DNA from: Nageia nagi
Lineage: Eukaryota > Pinophyta
NCBI GenBank assembly: GCA_050084985.1
Contig: JBITNC010000001.1
Span: 142,600,001-142,664,000, forward strand
DNA length: 64,000 nt
Direction: 5' to 3'
The notes under the pieces are model-generated. The model did no database searches. It had not been told where the DNA came from and was given only the letters and a program-made list of their open reading frames with translations. Positions 33,453-45,590 of this stretch are shown in pieces (the first letter of the stretch is position 1; each line of letters begins with the position of its first letter). The translations under genes and the position numbers were made by a program.

Positions 33453-35586
33453 ACTTAAAAAATATATATTAATTTTTTTTTTGCTTTATCCTGAGAAGGT
33501 CATGTGTGAGGAGCATGATGCACCATAGGTTTTTCTTGGGTGACCAACCCCAATAGGATATGCAAGCCCCCCTAGTCATGTGATGGTCAAGGCTATGTGC
33601 CCCCAAGGAAATAAAAGCCCACATGTTAGGTGGGTGGGGGTGAGGTCGTAGGGCCCACCCCCATATTAATTTAAATATTAGAAAATATAATATTATATAT
33701 TTTAAATAGTGAATCTTAAATATTTAACATTTAAAAAATAATAATATTAAATATTTAAATTTGAATTTAAATATTTAATATTTAAAAAAAATTATTTAAT
33801 ATAACATTTATTAATATTTTAAGTTGTTAAAATATTAATATTTAAATGGTCCAAAGGGGAGTTTAGAACTATAAAAAATAATAATAGTGTATTATTTTCA
33901 AATGCAAATTTATTAATTTTAAGCTTTGAAATAATAAAGAATTTATTTTTATTCTTTGATGAAAAATACATTTTATATTACTAAAAACTTTTTCATACAA
34001 AAAAGGTTGGGTGGAATTAAGACACCCTGTGGAAGACTACAACCATAAACTAACTACATAAGAGTTAGAAAATGATTACAAAACCCTCACATAAAAAGAA
34101 GTTGAGCATTTATTATTTCAATATACTTTAATTAATAAATATTACATTTTATTTCTTTGATTAATGGATAACTATTATTTTTTCACACATTTACTTATGC
34201 CTATGAAATTGGAAATTTGGGCCAATAATTCAAGAATGAATGTTATGATCATTTTGAATAAGATTAGATAATGTATTTCATATTGTTATGCATATATGTT
34301 GAGAACATGAATTTGGATAGTATAAGCATATATTTATTTCCAAAATATGTTAATCATGAATTATCATTTAGTTAGAATGATAAAATAAAATAAAACACCA
34401 TTTGAATGCATTGTATGTTACCTTAGTTAAATACATACAAGTGTTGTCTCTGATCCTGTTAAGCATATAGCAAGTGGTTCACTTGGAAGGAGGAAGACCT
34501 TGGTGGTTAAAAATTTGTAATATGGAGAACATATGAGATCATGAATTATAAAATTGAGTTCTAACATTGTATTTATATCTCAATGAGATATCCAAATTGT
34601 AATAATTATGAATATGTGTTTGACTATGTTACAAAGAGTAGTTTGGTAAAATTAGCACAATTATGTATGTTGCAAAAGAGTATTTATTACTTTGATATTT
34701 AATGATTTAAATTCTTACTTGCATGTAGGAACAATGTATGTAATTAAATCTCAATATATATAGCAATTAGTAAACATTATCATTTCAATTATTCTCTTTT
34801 ATGCTTTTGCAATATTTACAAATTAAATCAAGTTTAGAACTTAGACCTATTCATCCAAACAAACACTAAAAAAAGAAGCCATAGTTATTAAATAAAGATT
34901 ATTAAGTGGTAAAAGGAATTAGGTTAGAATTATCTTGTTTCAAGATTAACTTTTAGGTACTTAGGAAAAACAAACTAGAAAATGATAAGCTAGTTATACC
35001 TCTAGAATTTAACAAGTCAAAAGATAATGGGTAGGTTATCAATTGACAAAGTTAGTACCTATGGGAGTTATGGGAAGGTAGTTACTACCAGTTAAGTCAT
35101 GATCCCTTGAATTAAGTTGTGGTACCTTGCATGTATTATGGGTAGGTATGGGTACATCAGTTAATTCTGGGATAGTAAAATTAACATCAAGTTCCATCAT
35201 GGGAGGTGATAAGAACTTGATCCACTTGGAATATTCTAATAGATCACTATCACAAGGTAGCATGAAGTGATGGGAAAAACATACCCCTTATTAGGTGTAT
35301 GGGGCCTAATAAGAACCCAAAGGTCATGGTTGACATAGGTGGATCAAACATGGGAGATGTTTGAAATACAAGTGTTAAGTTAAAATAAGTGCATGGTAGA
35401 TGCATTGTCAAAACTAGCAATTTAATTTAAATAGAAACTAATGATTTCCATCCACTTGAGGGTCATATAAAATTAATAGTAAAACTCAAATAGAAAATAC
35501 CAAACCTATCATGTAAATGTTAAGGTATGAACTTAGTAAGAAAAATGTGTTTAGTTTTTTAGGTAGAGTTAGATGGACATTTCATT

Positions 35587-35598
35587 TGGTATTACAAC
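35587..35598 (+). other. Primer binding site of element 3
   Basis: TGGTATTACAAC, a mutated TGGTATCAGAGC (initiator-Met tRNA type, three differences), two bases after the LTR end. Confidence 0.6.
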
Positions 35599-35619
35599 AA
35601 TAAAGAGTCATAAGAAAAA

Positions 35620-36907
35620 ATGCTTCCTAGATTAAAAATTTTTCCTAAACTTAAATTAAACCTTTGTGTGTCCTTTACAATATATATGAAAATAAATAAA
35701 GGGAATGCTTCCCAAAGGAAAACCAACCAAGCACAATCCCAAGGAAATATTTCCCTAGGCAATGGGAATGAGAAAACCTCTAGGAATAGAACTAATAATA
35801 CCACCATATTAAGATTGTAGGAGCAATTGGAAAAGCAAAAAGAAATGTTGGAAATATTAATTAATAGGATGCAAAACCCTAATAACCAAAATAAAATTGA
35901 TGATAATGAGGAAAGAGTCGATAATAATAATGTTGATCCTCTTAGATCTAGGGTATATCAAGAACTTGTAAAATAATTGAAAACCTTTTAGTTTCAAGGT
36001 TTAATAGAAATTATGGAGGTGAAGCTATTGAGGATTTGCTAGAAGAGATGGAAAGTTACAGTTCTATGAAAATATTTCTTCAAAATCTCATACTGCTTAG
36101 GCTACAATGAATTTTTTAATACCAACTCTATAGTGGTGGAAATCCTACAAAGCCTAACAAAATATTCAAGGAGTGAATCTTAAGTAAGAGGATTTTGTGG
36201 TTTATTTTAAGAAGAAATACATAATAGAATAAGTTTACTTACAAAAGTATAATAAATTTTACACCCTTCAACAAGGAAATGTTTTAGTAGAACAATACCA
36301 TAAAAATTTGTTAAATTGCTAAAATATGTACTTAGGATAAAAATGACTTTAAGGTTCATAGATTAATTTTGGGGTTAGATTCTAGAATCAAAATATCAAT
36401 AAACATGCATAAGCCACAAAATCTAGAAAAATCTTGTGATCTAGCACACTAGGAAGAAAATAATTTAGGAGCCAAAATATCTTTCATGAATTATAGTATT
36501 CTAAACAAAGATGAAAAATAATAAATGAGAAATATGAACAAAAAGGGTTTCTAAAATGGTAAAAATATCATCAACATCAAATTAATAAGAGGTTCAAGGG
36601 AAATAATTCAAAAATAGATTCAATCATAAAATAAAAATAACAATAATAAGAAGAATCCTTAGAAAAATAGAAATTAGGGTCAATGAAAAAACAAAAACTT
36701 TCAAGCTTGAAAAGAAATGATGCTCCAAGGGATGAATACCAAAATAATTATCAAGGGCCAAACAAAGGAGTTTGTTGGATTTATGAGGGACTTGATCATT
36801 TTGCAAACAAGTATCCAAAAAGGAATAATTTATCTAAACATTGAATTTTTTAGCAACTAAAAAAGCCAACTTGAATGGTTAAACAAATCCTATGCAAATC
36901 TCATGTA
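35620..36907 (+). pseudogene. Chromovirus gag, decayed
   Basis: The start is an open frame at 35,620-35,820 with Asn/Lys/Arg-rich sequence, continuing with LEQLEKQKEMLEILINRMQN-like coiled coil to about 35,880. The gag core at 36,000-36,420 is badly broken. The zinc knuckle at 36,773-36,814 reads CWIYEGLDHFANKY, where the second and last Cys of CX2CX4HX4C have both become Tyr. Gag would form the particle and bind RNA. Confidence 0.7.
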
Positions 36908-37329
36908 TAATGTTTGATAAAAAGTTTAAAATTATTATTGATAGTGGTGCAATAGAAAGCTTTATTTCTTCATAAATTATTTAATATATTCTAAAAGTAC
37001 CAAAATATTTGATAGAAGGGTGGTTAGTTGAGTATGGCTCTTGGCAAACTTGTTTAGTAAACAAATATCTTAGAAATGTTAAAATTAAGATACCTAAAGG
37101 ATTTATAGAATGGAATATTTATGTAGCATCCTTACATTCCTTTAATGTCATTCTAGGAATTGATTGGCTTCAATCCCACAAAGCTTTGATTGAGTACCAT
37201 GAAACATGGATTGATTTTTTTGATCTCAATCTTCAAAGAAAAAGTATATATTATGATAGAAGTAATGTTAAACCCTATATTCTTTTTTTCATGCAAATAG
37301 AAAGAATAATTCAAAATAAGAAAAGATAA
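36908..37329 (+). pseudogene. Chromovirus aspartic protease, decayed
   Basis: Reads MFDKKFKIIIDSGAIESFIS with the catalytic Asp at 36,940 intact (D-S-G), then after one shift an open frame of 106 codons (37,009-37,329) with VASLHSFNVILGIDWLQSHK, the conserved (I/L)LG(M/I)DWL flap and tail of Ty3/gypsy proteases. It would mature the polyprotein. Confidence 0.85.
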
Positions 37330-38240
37330 CTCTAAAGAGAAAATCTTTCAACAATACCTATTTTACAAGAATTTAAGTTTATTTTTCCTAACAATTTGCT
37401 AGGATTACCTTAGAAAAGAGAATTTGATTCCTCAATTGATTTAATTCCTAATGTTGAACCTATTTCAAAACCTTCTTATAGTATGACTATAATCAAGATG
37501 CAAGAATTTAAGGTAAAACTTTAGGACTTATTAGAAATGGGTCTAATTAATCCAAGTGTGTCACCTTGGGGAGCTCCTTTACTTTTTGTTAAAAAAATAT
37601 GGATCTATGAGGTTATGCATAGACTATCAATTGTTGAACAAAATCACATTCAAAAATAGTATCCTCTATAAAGAATTGATGATTTATTTGACCAACTTAA
37701 ATCTACTTTCATATTCTCAAAAATTGACTTAAGATCCAGTTACCACCAGTTAAGGATTAAGATTTTAGACACTCATAAAAAAAAATTTAAAACTAGATAT
37801 GGTCACTATGAATTCATAGTGATTCCCTTTGGATTAACCAATATGCTTTCTGCATTCATGAATCTCATGAATAAAATTTTTTGTGAGTACTTGGATAAAT
37901 GTTTTTAGTGTTCCTAGATGATATATTAATTTACTTAAGAAATAATGATAAACATGACTATCATATTAGGAAAGTGTTAAAAGTTCTAATAAAATACCAA
38001 CTTTTTGGAAAACTTTCCAAGTGTGAGATTTATGTACCTCAAGTTCAATATTGCAAACATATAATCTCACTAGAAGTTGTGTCTATAGATATCAAAAATA
38101 TTGAATTCATTATGAGTTGGCCTTCTCCAACCAAAATGAAAGAAATAAGATGTTTTATGGGTCTTGTAGGATACTATGGACATTTTGTAAAGGATTTTTC
38201 TAGAATAGCAAATCATATTACAACTCTCCAAATGAATAAT
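37330..38240 (+). pseudogene. Chromovirus reverse transcriptase, decayed
   Basis: Begins with EFKFIFPNNLLGLP and IDLIPNVEPISKPSY, then [20 protein letters not shown] near 37,531-37,590, [25 protein letters not shown] and [12 protein letters not shown]. The active site FLDD is intact at 37,911-37,922 inside the long open frame 37,899-38,426. YCKHIISLEVVSID and MKEIRCFMGLVGYYGHFVKD follow. Several upstream frameshifts; the RT core still reads clearly. Confidence 0.9.
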
Positions 38241-38700
38241 CAAGAATTTAAGTGGACTGAAAAATGGAAAAAAGCCTTTGAAATCATTAAGGAAAAGCTT
38301 TCAATTACTCCAATAATTGCTATACTAGATTCTTTTGAATATTTCATAGTATGTACTAATGCTTCTCTACTTGGATTAGGAGATGTCTTATCTCAAAATG
38401 ATAGACCTATAGCATTTGATTCCTAAAAATTAAAGATTCATGAGATGAATTATGCTACACATGATATCAACTTGGATGTACTTGTTCATACATTTAAGGT
38501 TTGGAGAAATTGTTTGTTAGGGTGACCTTTTGATATAAAATCAAATCATCAAAATTTAAAGTATATTTTCATCCAAAATGATCTTAATGCATGTTAAAGA
38601 TAGATGGGGTTCTTGGTTGAATATTAATTTGGAATAAAGTATATTAAGGGTCATGAAAACAAGGTTGTGGATGCTTTAAGTAGATACAAACATCTTATGG
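38241..38700 (+). pseudogene. Chromovirus RNase H, decayed
   Basis: Connects without a break to RT: FKWTEKWKKAFEIIKEKLSI, IAILDSFEYFIVCTNASLLG (Asn where the first catalytic Asp of the TDAS motif belongs), LSQNDRPIAFDS, then after a stop KIHEMNYATHDIN, QNLKYIF and YIKGHENKVVDALSR, the standard end. Confidence 0.88.
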
Positions 38701-39960
38701 CTATGACTAAAAGTCACTTTGACTTGTCAGATAAAGTGAAGGAGTATCAAAATAATGATCCTTATTGTATTAAGATTGGTGAAAAATTGGAAAACTATTA
38801 TCCTTCAATGAAATATTTTGAGTATAAGGATGGAATTTTGTGCTTTAAGGGAAAAAATGTTATTTTAGAGACTCATGGTATTCAAAAAAAAATATTGTAG
38901 GAAGTACATCAATTGCCTCTTTCTACTTATCCTGGTGGTCCAAAAATGAGAGAAAAACTCAAAAAGACTTATCATTGGTATGGAATGAAGAGGGTGTCAA
39001 TGAGGTTGTAACTAAATGCTTGGAATATCAAATGGTTGAAGAAAAGGATCAATATCTAGGTGGATCATCATATCCACATGATATTCTTACACAAAAATAG
39101 AAAAAATATACCAATGTATTTCATTTTTAGGTTGCCTAAAATGAGATTTCATCATGATGACATCTTTTTAATAATTGATTATCTCACTAGAGTGGCTCAC
39201 TTTATTCCTTGAAATACCATGGATGATGCACCAACTATTACACATAAATTTATCAAGGAGTATGTTTGGTTACATGGGTTTCTTAAAGTAATAGTTGCTT
39301 ACAAGGATCCTAAGTCCACTTTTCAATTTTGGAAAAATTTGCACCAAGTGGTGGAAACTAAACTAACTATGAATTTATCCTATCATCTCCAAATAGATCA
39401 TCAAACTAAATGAGTTAATAGATTCCTTAAATGCATGTTATAGATGTACTATATGGACCAACAAATAAAATGGGAAGACTACTTGTACTTAGTTGACTTT
39501 GCTTGCAATAAATCATATCACTCATCCTTAAATATGGCACCTTTTTTGTAACTATATGGAATGAAGTGTAAAATTATATTATCATAGGATAATATGAAAG
39601 ATCAAGTAGTGATTGGATTAGAGCATATAAAGGAAATGGAGGAACAACTCAAAGTGATTTGGAAAAGGCTTAAGGAAGCACCTGATTATCAAAGGGTTAT
39701 GTTGATCTAAAACAAACTCCACAAGAATTCTTTGTGAGAGATAACATATTCTTATGGGTTTAACCTATGAAAAGTACCATAAAGTTTACTAAATTGCATC
39801 CATTATTTGTAGGGTCTTTTGAAGTTATAGGAAATATAAGTCTAGTTTCCTATAAGCTAGCCCTACCACCTATATGATCAAAGATTCATGATATCTTTCA
39901 CATATCTCTTTTTCAGGAAATATATTTATGATCCTTCAAATATTTAGGATTTTAATAACT
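38701..39960 (+). pseudogene. Chromovirus integrase, decayed
   Basis: Zinc domain: FEYKDGILCFKGK, EVHQLPLSTYPGGPKMREKL (His kept), and TKCLEYQMVEEKDQYLGG with the second Cys now Tyr. The core has FHHDDIFLIIDYLTRVAHFI; VAYKDPKSTFQFWKNLHQ keeps the second Asp; at DHQTK the catalytic Glu is Lys, a GAG-to-AAG type change. KWEDYLYLVDFACNKSYHSS and MAPFL follow. The C-terminal part (QRFMISFTYLF-like, normally HPVFHVSLLK) is broken. Confidence 0.85.
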
Positions 39961-40063
39961 TGTAGATGGTAGATCCTATGGCCATTGAGGTGATTTCAAT
40001 GAGATTTCTTGGTTTTAGAATAAGAAAGCTAAGAAATAAGGAAATAAAGGAGTACTAGGTGTT
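39961..40063 (+). pseudogene. Chromodomain at the integrase C-terminus
   Basis: AIEVISMRFLGFRIRKLRNK then EIKEY matches the first strand and RxRKLRNKxIxEYLVxW motif of chromoviral chromodomains. It is cut short before the rest of the fold by a stop. In chromoviruses this domain steers integration toward heterochromatin. Confidence 0.6.
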
Positions 40064-40945
40064 ACCACCCAATTTTTGATCAATAGTTTTTAAAATTTGT
40101 TTCTTAATTTAGGTATCTAGGAAAAGTTTTGTTGTTTTCTTTAATAAATAAAAAACACATAAAAATTATATAATCAAAAATTCAAAAATAACAATTTTTG
40201 AAGATCACATTTTTCTTCATTACAAAAAGAGTTTTGATTATTGGGTAGTATCTTTCATTTTAGAGGTAAGCACATATTTTAGATATTAACATGGAAATTG
40301 GTTTCTATTGAGATCATTGAATACCATCCTCTAATTTTGATTGCAAGCACTTATCATTGATCCTACTTAACTATTGAATGATGAGCATTGAAATCCTATT
40401 TTTGAAGCTAAGTGTTCATTATAGACACTAAAAAGTGGAAGTTAATTCTCACCATGGCCTAAAAATAAAAAAGATCTTCATTTCTAAAGTTGGAACAAAA
40501 ATGATAAAATTTGACTATCTTTTTGTTTTCCTTTGTTAGATTGAGTTAAACACCTGCTTAGGCATTAATAAATATTTTTTGCATTATCACATCATATTAA
40601 GGAGAAACATGATGTGACTAAAGTATTTTTAATAATCTCTACAACCTATGTGTCAATTTGGATATGACCAAAGCTTTTGCATTATTGCATCATCTTGGAA
40701 AGCTAGTTAGAGTTAACAAGACACCACCTAGTTGACCTAGCCCCTACTCACTTTGCCCAAAGCTACCTACTATTTTTATCCCATTTGTATGAATTAGGGC
40801 ATCAAATTACTAGATCAAGACACATATCCCTTGGTTCCTTTTGCACCTATATATACCTTGAACTGCTTGTCATTATCATCTTGAAGTTGTCAAATTTCCT
40901 CTATTGAGAGCTTATAGAGTCTTAATCTAGCATGAATAGAAGACT
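40064..40945 (+). other. Start of the long 3' region of element 3
   Basis: Non-coding and A+T rich. A TATA-like CTATATATACC at 40,847-40,857 followed by a C/T-rich stretch looks like a promoter edge and could mark the remains of a small nested LTR; not proven. Confidence 0.3.
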
Positions 40946-41025
40946 ACCATTGTCATAGTGAATTGAATTTTTAGCCAAATCAACTATCATTATCATAGTG
41001 AATTGATTTTTTAGCTGAATTAACT
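40946..41025 (+). repeat. 40 bp tandem duplication
   Basis: Two adjacent units share TCATAGTGAATTGA and TTTTTAGC(C/T)(A/G)AAT(C/T)AACT; TCATAGTG starts at 40,953 and 40,993, exactly 40 bp apart. Confidence 0.7.
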
Positions 41026-41200
41026 AAGTCCTTAAACTTTATCGCATCCAACTGCTTATTTTCCACTTCGTACTTATTAAGAAGTGTGTCAACTGAGGTC
41101 CTAGATAGGTATATGAGAAGACTTAGCGAGATTAGTTTTCCATTTCTTTCATCACATTAACTTGAAATTGAAGTGATTATGTTAAAACCTCATGTCACAT

Positions 41201-41520
41201 CATTTTGATCTTCATCTCAAAGCGACTAAGTCATTCCATTGTCACATCCTATAAGACTTGAACTTGAAGTAGCCAAGCCTTCCATTGTCATATCTAGTTA
41301 ACCTTGAAGTCAAAATGACTAAGAAAAACCCTTATATTGCATTAAATTTAATTTATACATAAAAGAAACTAAATCCTAAAACTTTTTTTACATCAATTTA
41401 AACTTCTACTTACAAGTGACCTCTTTTTCCTTTATCATTTTGATCTTAATCTTAGAGGAACTAAGTCATTTCACTATTGCATCCTATAATACATAAACTT
41501 GAAGTAACCAAGGCATTACT
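41201..41520 (+). repeat. Direct repeat of about 80 bp, 235 bp apart, in the 3' region of element 3
   Basis: CATTTTGATCTT starts at 41,201 and at 41,436. Both copies go on with GACTAAGTCATT or AACTAAGTCATT, then TTGCATCCTATA-like text and AACTTGAAGTA(G/A)CCAAG. Shorter echoes lie between them. Confidence 0.65.
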
Positions 41521-42830
41521 TGGAAAGGGGTATCCAAAATACATAATTACCAACCATAAGGTTAGAGGCAAAGAAAGGCTCTACCTCCCAAAAATATTTT
41601 GGCTTATAGAAATCTTCATCTAAGCATTCATTTAGAGAAATTATAAGGGATGAAGATGGTGATGATGATGAAAATGAAAATGAAAAAAGGAGAAAGGAAA
41701 GAAAACAAGATGAACATGATAAATATATTATCATAATTGATGATATTTCCACCCTCAATTAGCTTAGCTTCAAGAACATCCTAAAAAATATAAATATTGA
41801 TGCTTATTTAAAAAGGCTTGAAGAGGTTAGCAATGATAGTGAAAGAGAAGAGGAGGTTGAAACTAGAAAAGAAGAGATTGTTCCAATTCTAATAAAATTA
41901 CCAATTTTCATAAAGTTTGGTAAAGAAATTCTACATGTTAGCAAGCTCTTAACTAATTTCAAAAAACCAAAGGATAAAATCAAAATGCATACATTATTGA
42001 TCAGGGTACCAAACACTAATAAAGTTAGCTTAAGAAAAAGAATCAAAGGTCAATAAACTCAAGAGTGAGATGAGGAAACTTAAAAAAGAATTTTAAAGAA
42101 TTTGAGGAGATGGAAGCCAATAAAGAAGAATTGAAATCCAAATACAAAAGAGGTTATTAGGTTGAGAAAATAATTAATAAATTAATTGAGAAAGCAATCA
42201 GAGTTTTCCTAAATGCATATTACAACTTCATTTATCTTGATAACATGAAATTTCAACTATATGGTGTTGATGCTTATATCAGCAAATATGCAAATCAAAT
42301 GATGGAAGAAGTAAAAAATGTTGTGAGGATCGAGTGTGAAGTTATTAGTGATAAGAGAATAATAAAATTTTATAAAGAATTTTCATTTCTTTTTGATTGG
42401 TTAAAAAATGCAATACTCAAGTGCAAAGCATCCAAAGATAAATCTATTGAGGTATATAAAGAGAATTGAGATATTATTGATTAAGTTGATATCTCAACCT
42501 TAGATGAATCAAGCCAATGAAGAAGTGATGATGAAGTCAAACAAATATTGAAAGAACTCCTAGAGACAAAATTGAAATCAAAAGATTTACAGGAAGTTCT
42601 TGGATCATATAAACACTTTCTCTCTTGGGTTGCTTACATTAAAATAGCACATCAAAAAATTAAGAATTGGGTAATGATTTGCTAATATCAAGGATTAATG
42701 GATGGATGTGATAGGGTGCATGGCTTCCCAAAACGAGACATCAAGGAAAAGGTAGAGATAATAGCCTTATTTTGTCCCTCATTGGTAACAAAATGATGAT
42801 GAACTTATAAAAGGAAATAAAGGTGTTAGA
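41500..42830 (+). pseudogene. Extra decayed ORF between chromodomain and 3' LTR, unrecognised
   Basis: Coherent coding-like text on the plus strand: an acidic/basic stretch (DEDGDDDENENEKRRKERKQ, 41,650-41,712), DISTLN, INIDAYLKRLEEVSNDSERE (41,790-41,850), IPILIKLPIFIKFGKEILHV and later the open frame 42,245-42,469 (MKFQLYGVDAYISKYANQMM, FYKEFSFLFDWLKNAILKC), then LKELLETKLKSKDLQEVLGS and YKHFLSWVAYIKIAHQKI. A few stops and shifts. Plant Ty3/gypsy elements are known to carry extra frames here, but I recognise no family. The character (charged linker, heptad-like C-terminus) could fit the missing C-terminal part of the ORF at 30,950-31,981; that is speculation. Confidence 0.4.
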
Positions 42831-43952
42831 AATTCCCCCCCCTTAATATCCAGAGTTATACAAATTCCTATACTTTATTCTTTAGACTTAGTTATTTTTG
42901 GGTTGACTATTTTTTATACTTAGCCCAATTTTGATGTTTCCAATTAGGGTTTCAAGAAACTTAGGGTTTTGTTTTAAACCTAACTATTTATGAACACTAC
43001 TTACATGTAAGTAAGCCTCATTTATGACTATCTCTCTTTAGTTGTTGAAAGTTACACTTTTGAAGCTTCAGTAATATAAGATAGTATCTTTTGCCTCTCA
43101 CTTATGTGTACTTATTTCTTTGATACATATTTAGTTTATGAAATGAATTTCAAGTTTATGGAGTAATTCATTTTCTATATTTGGATAATGCTATCTTTTC
43201 ACAAACTTAAAAAGCAATCAACATTTGAGTTAGTGAAAGAAATATGATATATTATGCAAGCTACATAGTATGATGTTTCATTAAAAAAGCTAAGTTTTTT
43301 TAAAATAAGAAGTAAAAGAGAATAAGTGTAAGGTAAATTACATGGAGTATATAACTTCTTACTTATAACTTGATTAACTTGGGCAAGAATTCTTCAGCTT
43401 GGTTAAAAAGGTTAAGTGATTATTTACTTTTCTAGAATTGGTAGAATGATCATTTAATTCAAGGATAAGAAAAGTTGTGAGATAATTAAAAAGATGAAAA
43501 AATACAAAAAAACTCCATTCAATAAGTCCAGAGCTACTTGTTTGAAACATATTGCTATCTTCCTCATAACTTGGATAAATTGAATAAGTTTAAGATAATT
43601 AATTTACAAACATCAAGTAATTGCTTACTTTTCAAGAATTAATGGCATGAATTTAATCTAAGTATGGAAAATATTGCAAGAAAAATAACATAAGTGTTAA
43701 CACAATACATTAGCACTAGTAAAACACATTGAGGACCATATCATTAAAATGAGGATCATAGATCCCTTATTATCCCCTTTTTCTTCTTAATAAGGAAAAA
43801 TGGTTAACACTAGGTCTAGTGGTATCAATAATCTGAATCTTTTGCAACATGAGAAGATGTTGATATTATGAAAGAATAATATCCATATTTATTTTGATGC
43901 TATATGTACTTAATTTTGTTAAATAATGAGAACACAAAGGATTGTGTTGTTA
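42831..43952 (+). other. 3' untranslated region of element 3
   Basis: A+T-rich, with a poorly conserved duplication: (T)ACTTTTC(T/A)AGAATT at about 43,425 and 43,626, roughly 200 bp apart, with similar flanks. No gene recognised. Confidence 0.4.
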
Positions 43953-43967
43953 GTAAGAGGGGAAGGA
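43953..43967 (+). other. Polypurine tract of element 3
   Basis: GTAAGAGGGGAAGGA runs directly into TGTTATGATCC, the 3' LTR start. Confidence 0.8.
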
Positions 43968-45590
43968 TGTTATGATCCTCTCTTTTTCACTTTTGTATAT
44001 TTTGATTAGAGTATAGAGTATGGAGTTTTGACATACTTGCATTAGAATAATTAAAATCATGTGTTATTTTATATATTATGATCATGATGTTTATACAAAA
44101 GAGTTTGATAATACTATGGTTTCATGTGATATAAGAAATTTTTTTATTACAAGTGAACCATGTTGTTATTTGTATAGAGATGATTGGACATTGACATCCC
44201 ACAAAGGGAAATAATTTCACTTAGGTTGCATGAGTTTCATGTGTTCTCATTCTCTTATGTTGCATGTGTATTTATTATTTGTATTTTGAACTTGTTAATG
44301 AATTTATTTTGGGTTTTTGAGTCATTGTTGAGTTGACAACAATGATAGATTAGCCTAGTCCTTAACTTCATACCTACAAAATAAAATAGAATGAGGAGTT
44401 ATCAATATTCATGAAATAATAATGCATTGCATTTATGAAGCATTTTTAGGAAAAAGAAAAAAAAAATACCAAATTAATATGTCATTTTATTAAGGCATTT
44501 TGCATTCATTATTTAAAAGCAATACATTTAAATTATTTAAATACATACTAAGTATTTAGAGATATTTGATTAAAATGATAATACAATTTTAAATAAAAGC
44601 TATTTTATTAAATAAATATTTTAAATGTTATGCAAAATAAAATAAAAGGAAAAGAGTTATTTTTATTATTTGGATTTTGGGGTTTATTTCTCTTGGAGAG
44701 AAAAGTTTTAAGAAGTTTTGGGGAAAAACTTCCTCAAGGAAGTTGAGCAATTGTTCATGGCTCCTTGTTGCTACTATTTATGATAATTTTTGGCATGCTT
44801 TTGTTTACTTGTTTCTTGTGTGAAGAAGAGGAATTTAGAGCAAAGTTCATTTTGCATTTTTGAAGAATCAGTGCATTTAAAAATTAGGTTTTCTCCATTA
44901 TTGTTTACCTTGCATAAAGTTTGGTTTTTCTATATTATTCTTATTTTGCATACTAAAACATGAAAATAGAAATGATTAGTTATTTGCAAGTTTTCTACAT
45001 CTTTGTTGAATCTAGAATGAGAAAGGAGAAGATTAAATTTGGGTTTGTTAGGTGAAATACAATGTTGAATTTGAATTTAAACTTGGGTATTGTAGTTCTT
45101 TCTTTAAACCAAACCATAGACAAAACTCTACAAAAAAAATGGATTTTTCATTACAAGAAAATATACTAGAAGAAGGGTTTTAAAGCAAGAAATAAATATG
45201 GAAAACATAGTTCAAATCTTAGATCCAAGAGCTCTTTGAAAATAGATTGGAAATCTAAACATAATCCACATTCCAGATTTGGAAAGAGGGCATTAGAATT
45301 CTAGATAATGCTCTTTGAAATCAAGGTTAAACTCTATTTTGCATGCCTATACATATCTACTTTCCAAGTTTATGAGTACTTTTAAAAATCTTGTTTATAA
45401 TATAAAAGTATACCTTATACTTTATAAATAATAAAATAATACTTTATACTTTAAAACATTGATCTTTTAAGTTTAATTATATGTTAGTTTTTTATATATA
45501 AAAAAAACTTAAAAAAATATATATTAATTTTTTTTTTTACTTTGGCCTAAGAAGCCCATGTGTGAGGGGTATGGTGTGCACCTAAGGCTA
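43968..45590 (+). repeat. 3' LTR of element 3, partial
   Basis: Follows 31,982-33,530 closely, including CATACTTGCATTAGAATAAT, the AAGTTTTGG(A/G)GGAAA block and CCATGTGTGAGG. Similarity fades at about 45,585. The remaining 2 kb of the LTR are not recognisable on this side, so it is truncated or interrupted. Confidence 0.8.

Larger units (their letters stand above)
31982..35584 (+). repeat. 5' LTR of chromovirus element 3
   Basis: Starts TGTCATGATCC at the break in the upstream ORF and ends TTTCA two bases before the PBS, 3,603 bp. The first 1.55 kb align with 43,968-45,590. It contains an (ATT)n run at 32,276-32,300 and a (TA)n run at 33,435-33,452, a GC-richer block at 33,490-33,660 and very A+T-rich DNA at 33,660-33,830. 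The 3' limit relies on the PBS. Confidence 0.75.
31982..45590 (+). mobile_element. Ty3/gypsy chromovirus with long LTRs (element 3)
   Basis: 5' LTR 31,982-35,584, PBS at 35,587, gag, protease, RT, RNase H, integrase and chromodomain to 40,063, then 3.9 kb of non-pol sequence, PPT at 43,953-43,967 and a 3' LTR starting at 43,968 that can be matched for about 1.6 kb. LTR starts agree (TGTCATGATCCTCTCTTTTT, TGTTATGATCCTCTCTTTTT). The long LTR and chromodomain suggest the Del/Tekay lineage, an inference. The right end is not resolved. Confidence 0.88.
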
